Assembly (NCBI RefSeq): GCF_026340655.1
Contig: NZ_JAPEOZ010000001.1
Location: 7,626,001-7,690,000 of the forward strand
Source of the DNA: Streptomyces sp. NBC_01275
Lineage (GTDB): Bacteria > Actinomycetota > Actinomycetes > Streptomycetales > Streptomycetaceae
Reading direction: 5' to 3'
Length of the DNA: 64,000 nucleotides
The first letter of the stretch is position 1; the number at the start of each line of letters is the position of its first letter. The position numbers and the translations under genes were made by a program. Below the pieces are notes generated by a model. It was not told the origin of the DNA and did no database searches. It saw only the letters and a program-made list of their open reading frames with translations. Of this stretch, positions 35,187-44,300 are shown one piece after another.

Positions 35187-35220
35187 GCTCCGTGGCGGGC
35201 GCGGGTGCGGGCCGGGTGCG

Positions 35221-35290
35221 TAGGGGGCGCCTGCGGAGGGCCTCACCCCACCCCGCCCGTCCTGAAACCGGGGCGCTGTCGGGGGCGGAG
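35221..35290. repeat. Second intergenic member of the palindromic repeat family
   Basis: Begins GGCGCCTGCGGAGGGCCTC and continues ACCCCACCCCGCCCGTCCTG, closely matching the left end of the repeats inside the giant gene. It lies 35 bases after the eccB stop, the kind of position where such elements act as transcription end hairpins. Confidence 0.65.
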
Positions 35291-35352
35291 CCCGCAAGTG
35301 CACGCAGGTGCAAGGCTGCGCGGCCGCAGGTGCAAGCGCGTGGCCCCGGGCT

Positions 35353-35381
35353 TTCAGCGGTCGCCCGCCGCCTTCTAGCGT
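35353..35381 (+). promoter_or_regulatory. Candidate promoter of the esx genes
   Basis: TTCAGC (35353-35358) and TAGCGT (35376-35381) are 17 bases apart, a fair match to housekeeping promoters. They would give a leader of about 95 bases before the first WXG100-type gene at 35484, allowing abundant esx expression separate from eccB. Confidence 0.4.
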
Positions 35382-35483
35382 CGGACGTACGTCTGGACCG
35401 GCCGGGCCTCAGCGTCCGCGCCCGGAGACCACCGCACACCGGGCCCCCGCGTCCGGCGCCGACGACATCCGGAGGAACAGCCT

Positions 35484-35819
35484 GTGGGAACTTTGCAGCA
35501 GTCCGAGGTCCGCGCCACCCAGAACGGCATCAACGCCCTGGAGATGGCGTTCACCAGTGTGCAGACCCGCCGGCAGGACCTCGAGAACACCAAGCTCAAC
35601 CTCGCCAAGGGCCACCAGGGATCGGACGGCAAGGCGTACCAGGAGCTGCTCGCGCTCTGGGACGAGCAGGCCGAGGTGATCTCCCGGAACCTGCGCGACA
35701 TGATCGACACCCTGAACGAGACGCTCAAGCAGCAGGGCATCGCCCAGGGCTCGGCGAACGACTCCGTCAACCAGGCGTACAACCAGTCGCAGTCGGTCTT
35801 CGACGCACTCAGCGGCTGA
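35484..35819 (+). CDS. WXG100-type ESX secreted protein (divergent, HQG in place of WxG)
   Basis: A 111-residue helical hairpin protein of EsxA/EsxB size. The turn between the two helices reads KGHQGSDGKAY, so the conserved Trp is replaced by His, while the two flanking amphipathic helices are typical. The tail lacks a clear YxxxD/E export signal. The start GTG follows CGGAGGAAC. It is paired with the canonical WXG100 protein 64 bases downstream and is likely its heterodimer partner. Confidence 0.87.
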   Translation: MGTLQQSEVRATQNGINALEMAFTSVQTRRQDLENTKLNLAKGHQGSDGKAYQELLALWDEQAEVISRNLRDMIDTLNETLKQQGIAQGSANDSVNQAYNQSQSVFDALSG

Positions 35820-35883
35820 CCGGGCAGCGGCAGCCACCGACCACAGCCCACAGCCTCCCCCACCGCGCGAGACGAGGAAGAAG

Positions 35884-36204
35884 ATGGCCGACTACAACGA
35901 CGGATTCATCTACGTCGACTACGCCAGCATGAGCAACGCCGCTGAGGACATGATCCAGCAGACGAGGGCCATCTCCCAGATCCTCACCGACCTGGACTCC
36001 GAGCTGACAGAGCTCAAGAACAGCTGGGAGGGCGACGACCGGTCGGTGTACGACCAGAAGCAGGCCTCCTGGCACGCGGCTGTCGAGAAGATGCGGCAGC
36101 TGCTGCAGAGTCACTCCGGCCTGCTGACCGACGTTTCGGACAACTACCAGCGGACCGAGCGGGCGCTGACCCAGAGCTGGGAGGGCGTCCGTATCGGGCG
36201 CTGA
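35884..36204 (+). CDS. WXG100 family ESX secreted protein
   Basis: A 106-residue canonical WXG100 protein: helix, turn NSWEGDDRSVY with the WEG motif, then a second helix (WHAAVEKMRQLLQSHSGLL). It has a second Trp near the end (TQSWEGVR). It is the probable heterodimer partner of the preceding gene and an ESX substrate secreted through EccC/EccD/EccB. The ATG follows GAGGAAGAAG. Confidence 0.93.
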   Translation: MADYNDGFIYVDYASMSNAAEDMIQQTRAISQILTDLDSELTELKNSWEGDDRSVYDQKQASWHAAVEKMRQLLQSHSGLLTDVSDNYQRTERALTQSWEGVRIGR

Positions 36205-36238
36205 CACCCGTAAGGGTGCGTGCGAAGGGGGCGGCTGT

Positions 36239-36303
36239 CCGTACGGCGACCAGGTGACCAGGTGACCGGGTGACCGCTGGCCAGGTGACCCGCGACCGTA
36301 CGG
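36239..36303. repeat. GGTGACC array flanked by CCGTACGG palindromes
   Basis: Four copies of GGTGACC (36253, 36261, 36269, 36284; spacing 8, 8, 15) lie between two identical CCGTACGG palindromes at 36239 and 36296. It sits in the 196-base gap after the WXG100 gene. It could be an operator array or an RNA structure that separates esx from the downstream genes; no -10/-35 is evident. Confidence 0.55.
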
Positions 36304-36400
36304 GCCATCGCCCGTGTGCTGTGCGCGGCGGCCGGGCGGGCCGCCGGCGGGTGATCGACGGTCGATGGCCGGGCGGATGACGGAGACGAGGGCGTAGGAC

Positions 36401-36880
36401 ATGGCGGATTCCGGCAAGACTCCGGTGAAGCTCGACAAGACGGCGGTCAAGCAGTTCCTCACCGAGGAGGTCCGCCCCTTCAAGGAGTCGGTGAAGAAGG
36501 TCCTCAAGGAGCCGAACGAGGACGGCGTCCTGCCCCTGCCCTGGCACTCGGCCGAGGCGAAGCACGACTCGACCTCCCCGATCGCCGGCGCCAAGATGCC
36601 CTTCGCCATCGGCGGCATGGCCGGGGACGCCAGCGTGCTGCTCAGCTCCAGTCACCTGATCAGCTCGGTGACCGGGATGATCGACCAGGTCGACGAGATC
36701 CTCAAGCTCCAGATCCGGCTCTTCGGCGACATCGAGGACGGCCTGGAGGACACCGTCCACTCGCTGCTCAAGACGCAGGACGGCAACCTCGGTTCCATCA
36801 ACGGCGAGAAGATGGTGGACGTCTTCATCGACGTCGACGACGACCTGTCCACCATGACCGGTGGGGGTGACGAACTATGA
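36401..36880 (+). CDS. Small acidic ESX-associated protein of unknown function
   Basis: A 159-residue protein with no recognised domain. It is mostly helical, with an amphipathic stretch (SSVTGMIDQVDEILKLQIRL) and an acidic tail ending DVDDDLSTMTGGGDEL. Its position between the WXG100 pair and the coiled-coil protein, and its coupling to the latter by ATGA, indicate a role in the ESX locus, perhaps as a chaperone or partner of the next gene product. No signal peptide. Confidence 0.75.
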   Translation: MADSGKTPVKLDKTAVKQFLTEEVRPFKESVKKVLKEPNEDGVLPLPWHSAEAKHDSTSPIAGAKMPFAIGGMAGDASVLLSSSHLISSVTGMIDQVDEILKLQIRLFGDIEDGLEDTVHSLLKTQDGNLGSINGEKMVDVFIDVDDDLSTMTGGGDEL

Positions 36881-39800
36881 CGTTCAACATCCTCCACGAC
36901 GAGTACATCCGTGACCTCACCGACACCGACGACTGGTGGCACCGGGCGGTGGAGCTGCTCACCGGCCTCTCCCCGCTCCCGAAGCGCACCAGCGTCTTCG
37001 AGCAGTGGATCGGCAACCACGGCATTCCGCTGATGCTCGTCGAGCTGACCAAGCAGAAGAGCGTCACCTACGTCGACTTCGACGACCTCGACTGGCGCAG
37101 CGAGAACGTGGGCGCCGACATCTCGAAGACCGACTTCGTCATCCCCTTCTACACCCGGGGCGGGGACGACGGGGAGGGCTCGGAGGTCGCGTACTACAAG
37201 GCCCGGATCACCCTGCTGATCAGCAGCTCCTCGGACCCGGCGGACGGCGGTGTCCGGACCGGCGTCGAGGTCAAGAGCAAGTACAAGGAACGCCTGGGTC
37301 TGAAGGACGACGACCTGATCTGGGACAACAAGAACTTCGTGAAGTACTCCTACGCCGGCGGGCTGGCGCTGAAGACCGCGCTCAACTACGACGACGACGA
37401 GGCCACCGACAACGGCACGTACGGCTTCTACTGGGACGGCATCGACGTGCCGGCCGACGCGTCGGTCGTGCTGCGTACCTTCGACGGGGTGGCCGACTCC
37501 TTCGACCGGCTGGCCCGCTTCTTCAAACGGTCCGCCGACGAGACCGAGCGATGGAAGCAGTGGATCGGCACGGAGGACAACAACGCCTGGCAGGGCACGG
37601 CCGCCGGCGTCTTCCAGGACCTCATCCACAAGATCGCCAGGGTGTACGAGGGGTACGCCGAGGACACCGTGCGCCATGCCGGCGGCTCGATCCAGGGCCA
37701 GAAGATCCGCGAGGCGCGCAAGGCGCTGCACCAGGGGATGGACGACCTCTACTGGGCCTGGGACTACTGGCAGCGCAACTACAGCAATCCGCTGCGCTGG
37801 CTGATGGACCGGCTGCTGGAGCTCGCGGACTGGGTGTGGGACCACAACATCATGAAGATCGGCTACACGTCGAGCACGACGAGCGACGGCGACGGCAACT
37901 GGACGACGACGAAGGACTACTACACCAAGGGCGGCTTCTCCCAGAACGCCAAGCTGGACTTCGGCACGCAGGACTTCGGCCGGCTGGACAGTCTCGACAC
38001 CTGGAAGAAGATCGGCGATCTCGCCGTGCAGCTCTGGCAGGCGGGCGTCACCGAGCATCTCAGCGTCCCCGCCAAGGACATCCTGACGTCGGTGCACAAC
38101 GCGTGGAGTCCGCAGACCTTCGACATCGGTGAGATCCGCACGCGTACCACCGGCGACACGCTGAAGGCCGACTGGCAGGAGGACCAGGCCAAGAAGGACC
38201 AGGCGGAGGCGGACGCGAAGGCGGCCAAGGCCGAGGCGGACGCCAAGGCGGCGGCGGCCGCGGTGGCGGAACAGTATAAAAAGGACAAGGAAGAGGCCGA
38301 GGCGGCGGCGGCCGCGGCGGCGGAACAGTATAAGAAGGACAAGGAAGCCGCCGCGGCGGCGGCGGCCGCGGCGGAGGAGCGGTACAAGCGGGACAAGGAA
38401 GAGGCCGAGGCGGCGGCGAAGGCGGCGGCGGAGAAGTACGAGCGGGAGAAGGCCGAAGCGGAGGCGGAGGCAGCCGCCAAGGAGGCCGAGGCCGAGGCCA
38501 AGTACGAGCGGGAGAAGGCCGAGCAGGAGGCGGAGCAGGCCCGGCAGGAGGCCGAGGCCGAGGCCCGCTACCAACAGGAGAAGGCCGACCAGGAGGCCGC
38601 CGAGGCCGAGGCCGAGGAGCGGAACGAGCGGGAACAGGCCGAGCAGGACGCCGAGCAGGCCGAGCAGGAGGCCGCCGCCGAAGCCCGCTACCAGCAGGAG
38701 CAGGCGAAGCAGGACGCCGCCGAGGCCGAGCAGGCCGCCCAGCAGGAGCAGGAGAAGGCCGAGCAGAAGGCCGCCGAGGCCGAGGCCCAGGAACGGTACG
38801 ACCAGGAGAAGGCCGAGCAGAAGGCCGAGCAGGAGGAGGCCGCCGCCCAGCAGGCGGCGTACCAGCAGCAGCAGTTCGCCTTCCAGCAGCAGCAGGCGAG
38901 GCAGCAGCGGGAGGACGAGGAGCGGGCCCGCAAGGAGGCGGCGGCCCAGCAGGCGGAGCAGGAGGCCAAGCAGGAGGCCGCCGAGGCGGAGCAGAAGGCC
39001 GAGCAGCAGCAGGCCGAGGCAGAGCAGAAGGCCGAGCAGCAGGCGGCCGAGGAGAAGTACGAGCGGGAGCAGGCCGAGCAGAAGGCGGAGCAGGCCCGCC
39101 AGGAGGCCGAGCAGAAGGCCGAGCAGGCCCGGCTGGAGGCCAAGCAGGACGCCCAGCAGGCCGAGCAGGAGGCCGCGCAGGAGGCCCGGTACCAGGAGGA
39201 GAAGGCCGAGCAGGTCCGGCAGGAAGCCGAGCAGAAGGCCGAGCAGGTCCGACTGGAGGCCAAGCAGGACGCCCAGCAGGCCGAGGAGGAGGCGAAGCAG
39301 GAGGCCCAGCAGACGGCGGCCGACGCCAGGTACGAGCAGGAGAAGGCCGAGCAGAAAGCCGAACAGGCACGGCAGGAGGCCAGGCAGGACGCCAAGGAGG
39401 CCGAAGCCCAGGCCAGGTACGACCAGGAGCAGGCCGAGCAGAAGGCCGAACAGGCCCGGCAGGAAGCCAAGCAGGACACGATCCGCACCGAGGCGCAGGC
39501 CCGGGAGGACGAGTACCGGCAGCAGCAGCTCCAGGCGCAGGAGGACTACCAGAGCCGCTACGAGAGCTCGCTCAACGACCCGGCCGACAACCTGGTCAAC
39601 GGCCCGGTCAACGGCAGCGGTTCGCTGACCAACCCGGACGGCAGCACCTCGTACATCGACAGCCAGGGCCGGGTGATCACCGACTTCGCCGACGGTACGA
39701 AGACCATCGTCGACCCGGACCTGCAGACTTCCACCGTCATCCGCCCCGACGGCCAGTCCGTCACCGGCCCCCTCAACGCGGACGAGGTACTGAACAACCC

Positions 39801-40446
39801 GGACGGCAGCCGCACTTACGTCGACTCGCAGGGCCAGGTGGTGACGGACTACCCGGACGGCAGCAAGGCGACGGTCGACCCGGACTCCGGCGTCACGACC
39901 GTCACCGAGCCGAACGGCAACTCGACCACCGGGTATCTCAACAACGGCGGCTCCGGTTACCAGTACCAGGACACCACCGCTCAACTTCCGTCGTACGAGG
40001 AGGAGTTGTACGACAACGCCGCCTACGGCGACTCGGCCTCCGACTACCTGGCCGGCAACACCGCAGCCGCCGCCCAACAGCAGCAGCAGTCCCAGATGCC
40101 CATGGGCGGCATGCCGTTGAACGGCATGCAGAGCCCCCGGGGCGGCGGGGGCAGCGGCGAGGGCAGTGGCGAGCGGGTCCGCAACGTCATCGACAGCGAC
40201 GGGGCGATCAGCAACCGCGCCCGGTCCGCGTCCCGGAGCAGCAACGGCGGCTTCGACGAGCGCGAGGCGACGGTGGCCACGTCCGGCGGCACCCCCTTCA
40301 TGCCCCCGATGGGCGGCGGCGGATCTGGCGGTCCCGGGCAGCAGCAGACGGAGAGCGGCGACCGCGTGCGCGACACCTGGGTGCAGGAGGACGAGGACGT
40401 GTGGGGCACGGACGAGGGCGGCGCGCCCGCCGTGATCGGCCGGTGA
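36877..40446 (+). CDS. AAWKG-family-like ESX-associated protein with long coiled coil
   Basis: A protein of 1,189 residues. Residues 1 to about 440 form a globular/helical region with a WXG-like hairpin (NNAWQGTAAGVFQDLIHKI near residue 238) as in AAWKG-family proteins. Residues about 441-890 are a low-complexity coiled coil rich in Ala, Glu, Gln and Lys (units such as KAEQARQEAEQ). Two or three NPDGS/VDSQG repeats (about residues 905-1020) and a Gly/Ser tail follow. The length and repeats suggest a secreted or surface fibre exported by ESX; no Sec signal is present. Function unproven. Confidence 0.75.
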   Translation: MTFNILHDEYIRDLTDTDDWWHRAVELLTGLSPLPKRTSVFEQWIGNHGIPLMLVELTKQKSVTYVDFDDLDWRSENVGADISKTDFVIPFYTRGGDDGEGSEVAYYKARITLLISSSSDPADGGVRTGVEVKSKYKERLGLKDDDLIWDNKNFVKYSYAGGLALKTALNYDDDEATDNGTYGFYWDGIDVPADASVVLRTFDGVADSFDRLARFFKRSADETERWKQWIGTEDNNAWQGTAAGVFQDLIHKIARVYEGYAEDTVRHAGGSIQGQKIREARKALHQGMDDLYWAWDYWQRNYSNPLRWLMDRLLELADWVWDHNIMKIGYTSSTTSDGDGNWTTTKDYYTKGGFSQNAKLDFGTQDFGRLDSLDTWKKIGDLAVQLWQAGVTEHLSVPAKDILTSVHNAWSPQTFDIGEIRTRTTGDTLKADWQEDQAKKDQAEADAKAAKAEADAKAAAAAVAEQYKKDKEEAEAAAAAAAEQYKKDKEAAAAAAAAAEERYKRDKEEAEAAAKAAAEKYEREKAEAEAEAAAKEAEAEAKYEREKAEQEAEQARQEAEAEARYQQEKADQEAAEAEAEERNEREQAEQDAEQAEQEAAAEARYQQEQAKQDAAEAEQAAQQEQEKAEQKAAEAEAQERYDQEKAEQKAEQEEAAAQQAAYQQQQFAFQQQQARQQREDEERARKEAAAQQAEQEAKQEAAEAEQKAEQQQAEAEQKAEQQAAEEKYEREQAEQKAEQARQEAEQKAEQARLEAKQDAQQAEQEAAQEARYQEEKAEQVRQEAEQKAEQVRLEAKQDAQQAEEEAKQEAQQTAADARYEQEKAEQKAEQARQEARQDAKEAEAQARYDQEQAEQKAEQARQEAKQDTIRTEAQAREDEYRQQQLQAQEDYQSRYESSLNDPADNLVNGPVNGSGSLTNPDGSTSYIDSQGRVITDFADGTKTIVDPDLQTSTVIRPDGQSVTGPLNADEVLNNPDGSRTYVDSQGQVVTDYPDGSKATVDPDSGVTTVTEPNGNSTTGYLNNGGSGYQYQDTTAQLPSYEEELYDNAAYGDSASDYLAGNTAAAAQQQQQSQMPMGGMPLNGMQSPRGGGGSGEGSGERVRNVIDSDGAISNRARSASRSSNGGFDEREATVATSGGTPFMPPMGGGGSGGPGQQQTESGDRVRDTWVQEDEDVWGTDEGGAPAVIGR

Positions 40447-40498
40447 GCGTGTCGGCGAACCCGAGAGGCGTGCAGGTGAACCAGAGGAGCGACGACCG

Positions 40499-40975
40499 GT
40501 GACCGAGGGAATCAACCAGCAGATAGCTGAGGCCATGGCCCACCTGGAGGCCACCCAGGCCGCCGTGGCCAAGGCAGAGGCCGGGCTGCGCAACGCCACC
40601 GCGACGGCCCGCTCCCGGGACCGCGCCGTGGAGGCCACGGTCGGGGCGCAGGGGCAGCTGACCGGCCTGAAGTTCCTGGACAACAAGTACCAGGGCATGA
40701 CGGCCACCCAGCTGTCCGCCTCGGTCCTGGAGGCCGCCGAGCAGGCCCGTACCAAGGTCACCCGTCAGGTGATGGACACCTTCGGCCCGCTGATGGGGGC
40801 CAATCCGGCGATCCCCGGGGGCCGGGGCATCACGGTCGACTGGGAGGGGATCTTCGGGGCGGACGCGGTGGACGGGCCCGCCCGGGGCGGCGCCCGCTCG
40901 GCCGGTGACCGGCTGCGTGACGAGATCCACGAGGACGACGACCAGGACGACCGGACGGGCAGGAGCAGGGCATGA
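40499..40975 (+). CDS. YbaB/EbfC-like protein (EspL-like)
   Basis: A 158-residue protein. A coiled helix (MAHLEATQAAVAKAEAGL), then a beta segment with AVEATVGAQGQLTGLKF and a C-terminal helix (TATQLSASVLEAAEQARTKV) match the YbaB/EbfC fold. Mycobacterial ESX loci carry a similar protein, EspL. The tail is acidic and disordered. The start GTG has AGAGGAG upstream, and its stop overlaps the next gene by ATGA. Confidence 0.8.
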   Translation: MTEGINQQIAEAMAHLEATQAAVAKAEAGLRNATATARSRDRAVEATVGAQGQLTGLKFLDNKYQGMTATQLSASVLEAAEQARTKVTRQVMDTFGPLMGANPAIPGGRGITVDWEGIFGADAVDGPARGGARSAGDRLRDEIHEDDDQDDRTGRSRA

Positions 40976-41376
40976 GCGTCGGAGAACCGTTCAGGGCGGA
41001 CCTCCCCAGGCTGGGGCGGTGCACCGACGAGATGCGGGGCATGAGCGAGGAGGTGGTCAGCATGTTCGACGACTTCGAGGCGGGCGTACGGCTCTTCTCG
41101 CCGTGGACCGGTGACGGCACGGACCGGCCGTCCCAGCAGTTCCAGATGGGCTGGGACGAGCGCAACAAGGGCATCCGCGCGGTCGGCGACCCGACCAAGC
41201 AGGCGGTCGTCGGCGTGATCGACTCGACCCTGAGCAACATGCACAGCATCAGGGGCACCAGCGAGTACGCCCAGGACGAGATCCGCGGCCAGCGGTCCCG
41301 GGCGGACTCCGCGATGGACGACCTCGACTCCGATTCGGGCTACGGCTCCGACTCCGACTCCGACACGCGGCACTGA
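40972..41376 (+). CDS. WXG-like small ESX-associated protein
   Basis: A 134-residue helical protein. A central SPWTGDGTD contains a WxG-type turn between two helices, followed by an Asp/Ser-rich disordered tail (DDLDSDSGYGSDSDSDT). It lies 22 bases upstream of the giant gene, in the place where WXG100-like partners of large ESX effectors are commonly encoded. It is probably the export partner or chaperone of the giant protein (inference). Confidence 0.75.
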   Translation: MSVGEPFRADLPRLGRCTDEMRGMSEEVVSMFDDFEAGVRLFSPWTGDGTDRPSQQFQMGWDERNKGIRAVGDPTKQAVVGVIDSTLSNMHSIRGTSEYAQDEIRGQRSRADSAMDDLDSDSGYGSDSDSDTRH

Positions 41377-41398
41377 ACAGAGGGCACGGCTGTCGGAC

Positions 41399-44300
41399 AT
41401 GGAGGAGATCAACTTTCCGCCCTGGGCTGCGGAACTCCTGAAGTACACGCTGGGCGTCACTCCCCTCACCACCAGGGAGAACCTCGCGTTCGACAGCCGT
41501 GTCGTCTACACCGATCTCGCGAGCCGGCTCCGCCGCTTCCGGGACATGCTCAACACCCATGTGCAGGAGGCCTCGCGGGCCCTCCCGCCGGGCGTCGCCG
41601 ATCCGTACGTGGAGGCCCTCTCCCTCCTCACCGGCAACAACGGGAGCGGCGTCGACTACCTGGAGATGTTCGCCAAGAGCCTCGACGACGCGGCCGACGG
41701 CCAGGTCGGCATCTCCCAGAACGTCCAGCAGGCCAAGTGGGAGATCCTCGCCGAATGCATCATGTTCCTCGCGGAGATGGCGTTCCTGACGGCGATGGCG
41801 TTCTTCACCGGCGGGACGTCCCTGACCCAGGCGTGGCTGCTGCGGGCCCGGACCACCCTGACGATCCTGATGATCATCGACCGGCTGACCCGGCTCACCC
41901 ATATCGGGCCCAGCCTGGTCGAGGGCATCCAAGAAGCCATGATCACCCTCGGGGTCAACCTCTTCCAGATGGGGCTCAACCCGGACGACCGCCGGCTCAA
42001 GAACGTCGACTGGCTCGCCGTCGTCAAGTCGTTCGCGTTCGGCGCCATCGCGGGCGGCGTCATCAGTGTGTTCTCGACGCTGGGGAACTTCTTCAAGAAC
42101 GTCGGCGCCAGGTTCTTCAAGACCGACCTCCCCCGCGACCTCGGCAAGTTCGACGTGAACCTGCCCACCCCCGGCGGCGGCCCGAACAGCAGGTTCGACA
42201 TCAGGAACGCGCCCGGCTGGGCGGTGGACGTGGGCATCAGCGGCGCGGCCGAGGGCCTCGGCGAGGGGGTCGCGGAGACGCTCTTCAACGGCTTCGAGGG
42301 CCAGTGGGCCTTCGACTGGGGGACGGTGCTGTACGGGACGACCAGCGGGGCCATCGGCGACGTGGTCGCCGGGGGGCTCGCCGGCGGGGCGCTGGCGCTG
42401 CGGGCCAAGTTCTTCCCGCCGAACATCCCGCCGGGCGGGGTGAACGACGAGAACACGTTCCGCAACAACATGGACAACGGCTGGAGCGGCGACCGGACCC
42501 GGAACGGCTCCGACGGCGGCGTAGACCAGGTCAACGGTGTCAACGGGGCCGGATCGGGCTTCGGTTCCGGCGCCGGCTCGGTGCCGCCGGCGAACGCGGG
42601 ACAGCTTCCCGACGGGGCCACGGGCGGCTCGCGCACCACTCCGCCGGTGCTCACGCCGCTGCCGACACCGGTCCCGCCGACGCAGGCGCCGCCCGTTCAG
42701 ACCCCGCCGGTCGCCGTGCCGACGAGCGGCGGCGGCTCGGCGAACAACGGCTTCACGGAGCGGACCGACCGCACCGACGGCTCGAACGGCTCGAACGGAT
42801 CCGACGGCTCGTCGTCGTCCGTCCGCCCGGACCGCACCTCCGCCACCGACGGGCTCCCGAACCGGACCACCACCCCCGTCGGCCTCAACAGCTCCCTCCC
42901 GCTCCAGACCACCGGCGGGCTGCCCTCCTCGGCCCTGAACACCGCCGGCGCCTCGCGGTCCGTCCTGTCCACCGGGGTCTCGCCGTTCCGCCCGGAGAGT
43001 GCGTTCGTCGAGGCGTACGAGGACGGGTCGAGCGGCGTGCCCAACGCGTCCGGCACGCCCCTGGCCCACACGTCGGCCGTCACGCCCGCCACCACCCCGG
43101 GCGCCATCCCCACCAGCGGCCAGACCCCCACCGGATGGGACAGCAACCGCGCCCAGACCGACCCGGCGCAACGCGACGCCTGGCAGGACGAGTTCGACGC
43201 CGAGAAGACCCCGGCGGACGTTCCCGCCGTCACCCCTGCCACCACGCCCGCCACCACCCCGCACAGCCCCGCCACCGGCCAGCCAGCCACCGGAGTGGAC
43301 ACCAACCGCAGCCAGACCGACCCGGCGCAGCGCGACAACGGGCAGGACCGGACCGACGGCGAGCCCGGGGCCGAGTCCGAGTCCGAGTCCGAGTCCGACG
43401 TCGAGAACACCTTTGCCGACGCCCCGGCCGTCGCACCCGCCGTCACCCCTGCCACTCTCCCGAGCAGCTCCGCCGCCGGCCACAACCCGCCCGGTTGGGA
43501 CAGCGCCCGCGCCCAGGCCGACGCGGTGCGACGCGACCACGCCTGGCAGCAGCCCGACGCAGAAGGCGCCACCGCCGACACCCCGGCGGACGTCCCCTCG
43601 GCAGTGGCGCCCGAGCAGCACGGCTCCGCCTCCTTCGAGGTGCGGCGCTTCGTCTTCGAGGGGCAGCCGGTCACGGACCTGACCATCGAGGTGGCGTTCG
43701 TCTCCGGCGGCACCGGGGCCACCGACGGCACCATGACCGACGCCGAGCGGGACACCGCGTGGTCGAACCTGGTCGACGGCGTGGACGCGCTGTTCCACAC
43801 CCCCGCGATCCAGTTGCCCGACGGCGACCTGCTGCACGTCACGCTCGTACCGGCCGTCGTCGCCCCGTACCTCACGGTGGATCTCGCCGCGACGCCCGCC
43901 GAGCTGGCCCGCCAACTCGCCCAGCGGGCCGGGCTGGACCCGCGCAGCCCGGCGTCGATCGCCGGGGCGATCGGGGCCCTCCCGGCGCTCGCCCCCGCGC
44001 CGGCGCCGGAGCCGGGCCCCGCGCGGCCCATGCCCACCGCGTCGGGGGCCCTGCCCGCGACCGGGGCGCCTGCGGGTGCGGGTGGGGCGCCTGCGGCGGG
44101 CCTTCACCCCACCCCGCCCCTTCCCGAAACGGTGGGCTCCGCCCCCCGGCCCCCGGTACGCCCTTCGGGCGTGCCCTCAAACGCCGGGCAGGCTGAAAAA
44201 CCAGCCCCTCCGGCGTTTGAGGAGCGGGGTCCGGGGCTGGCCCCGCCACGCGGCGGAGCCGCACGTGTCACTTCGGGAAGGGGCGGGGTGGGGGACAAGC

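Noticed and set aside
36652..40761. Minus-strand open frame of 1,369 codons with Leu-rich runs resembling membrane helices
   Set aside because: The Leu/Gly runs are the reverse complement of the Glu/Ala/Gln codons of the coiled coil; no start site or gene neighbours support it.
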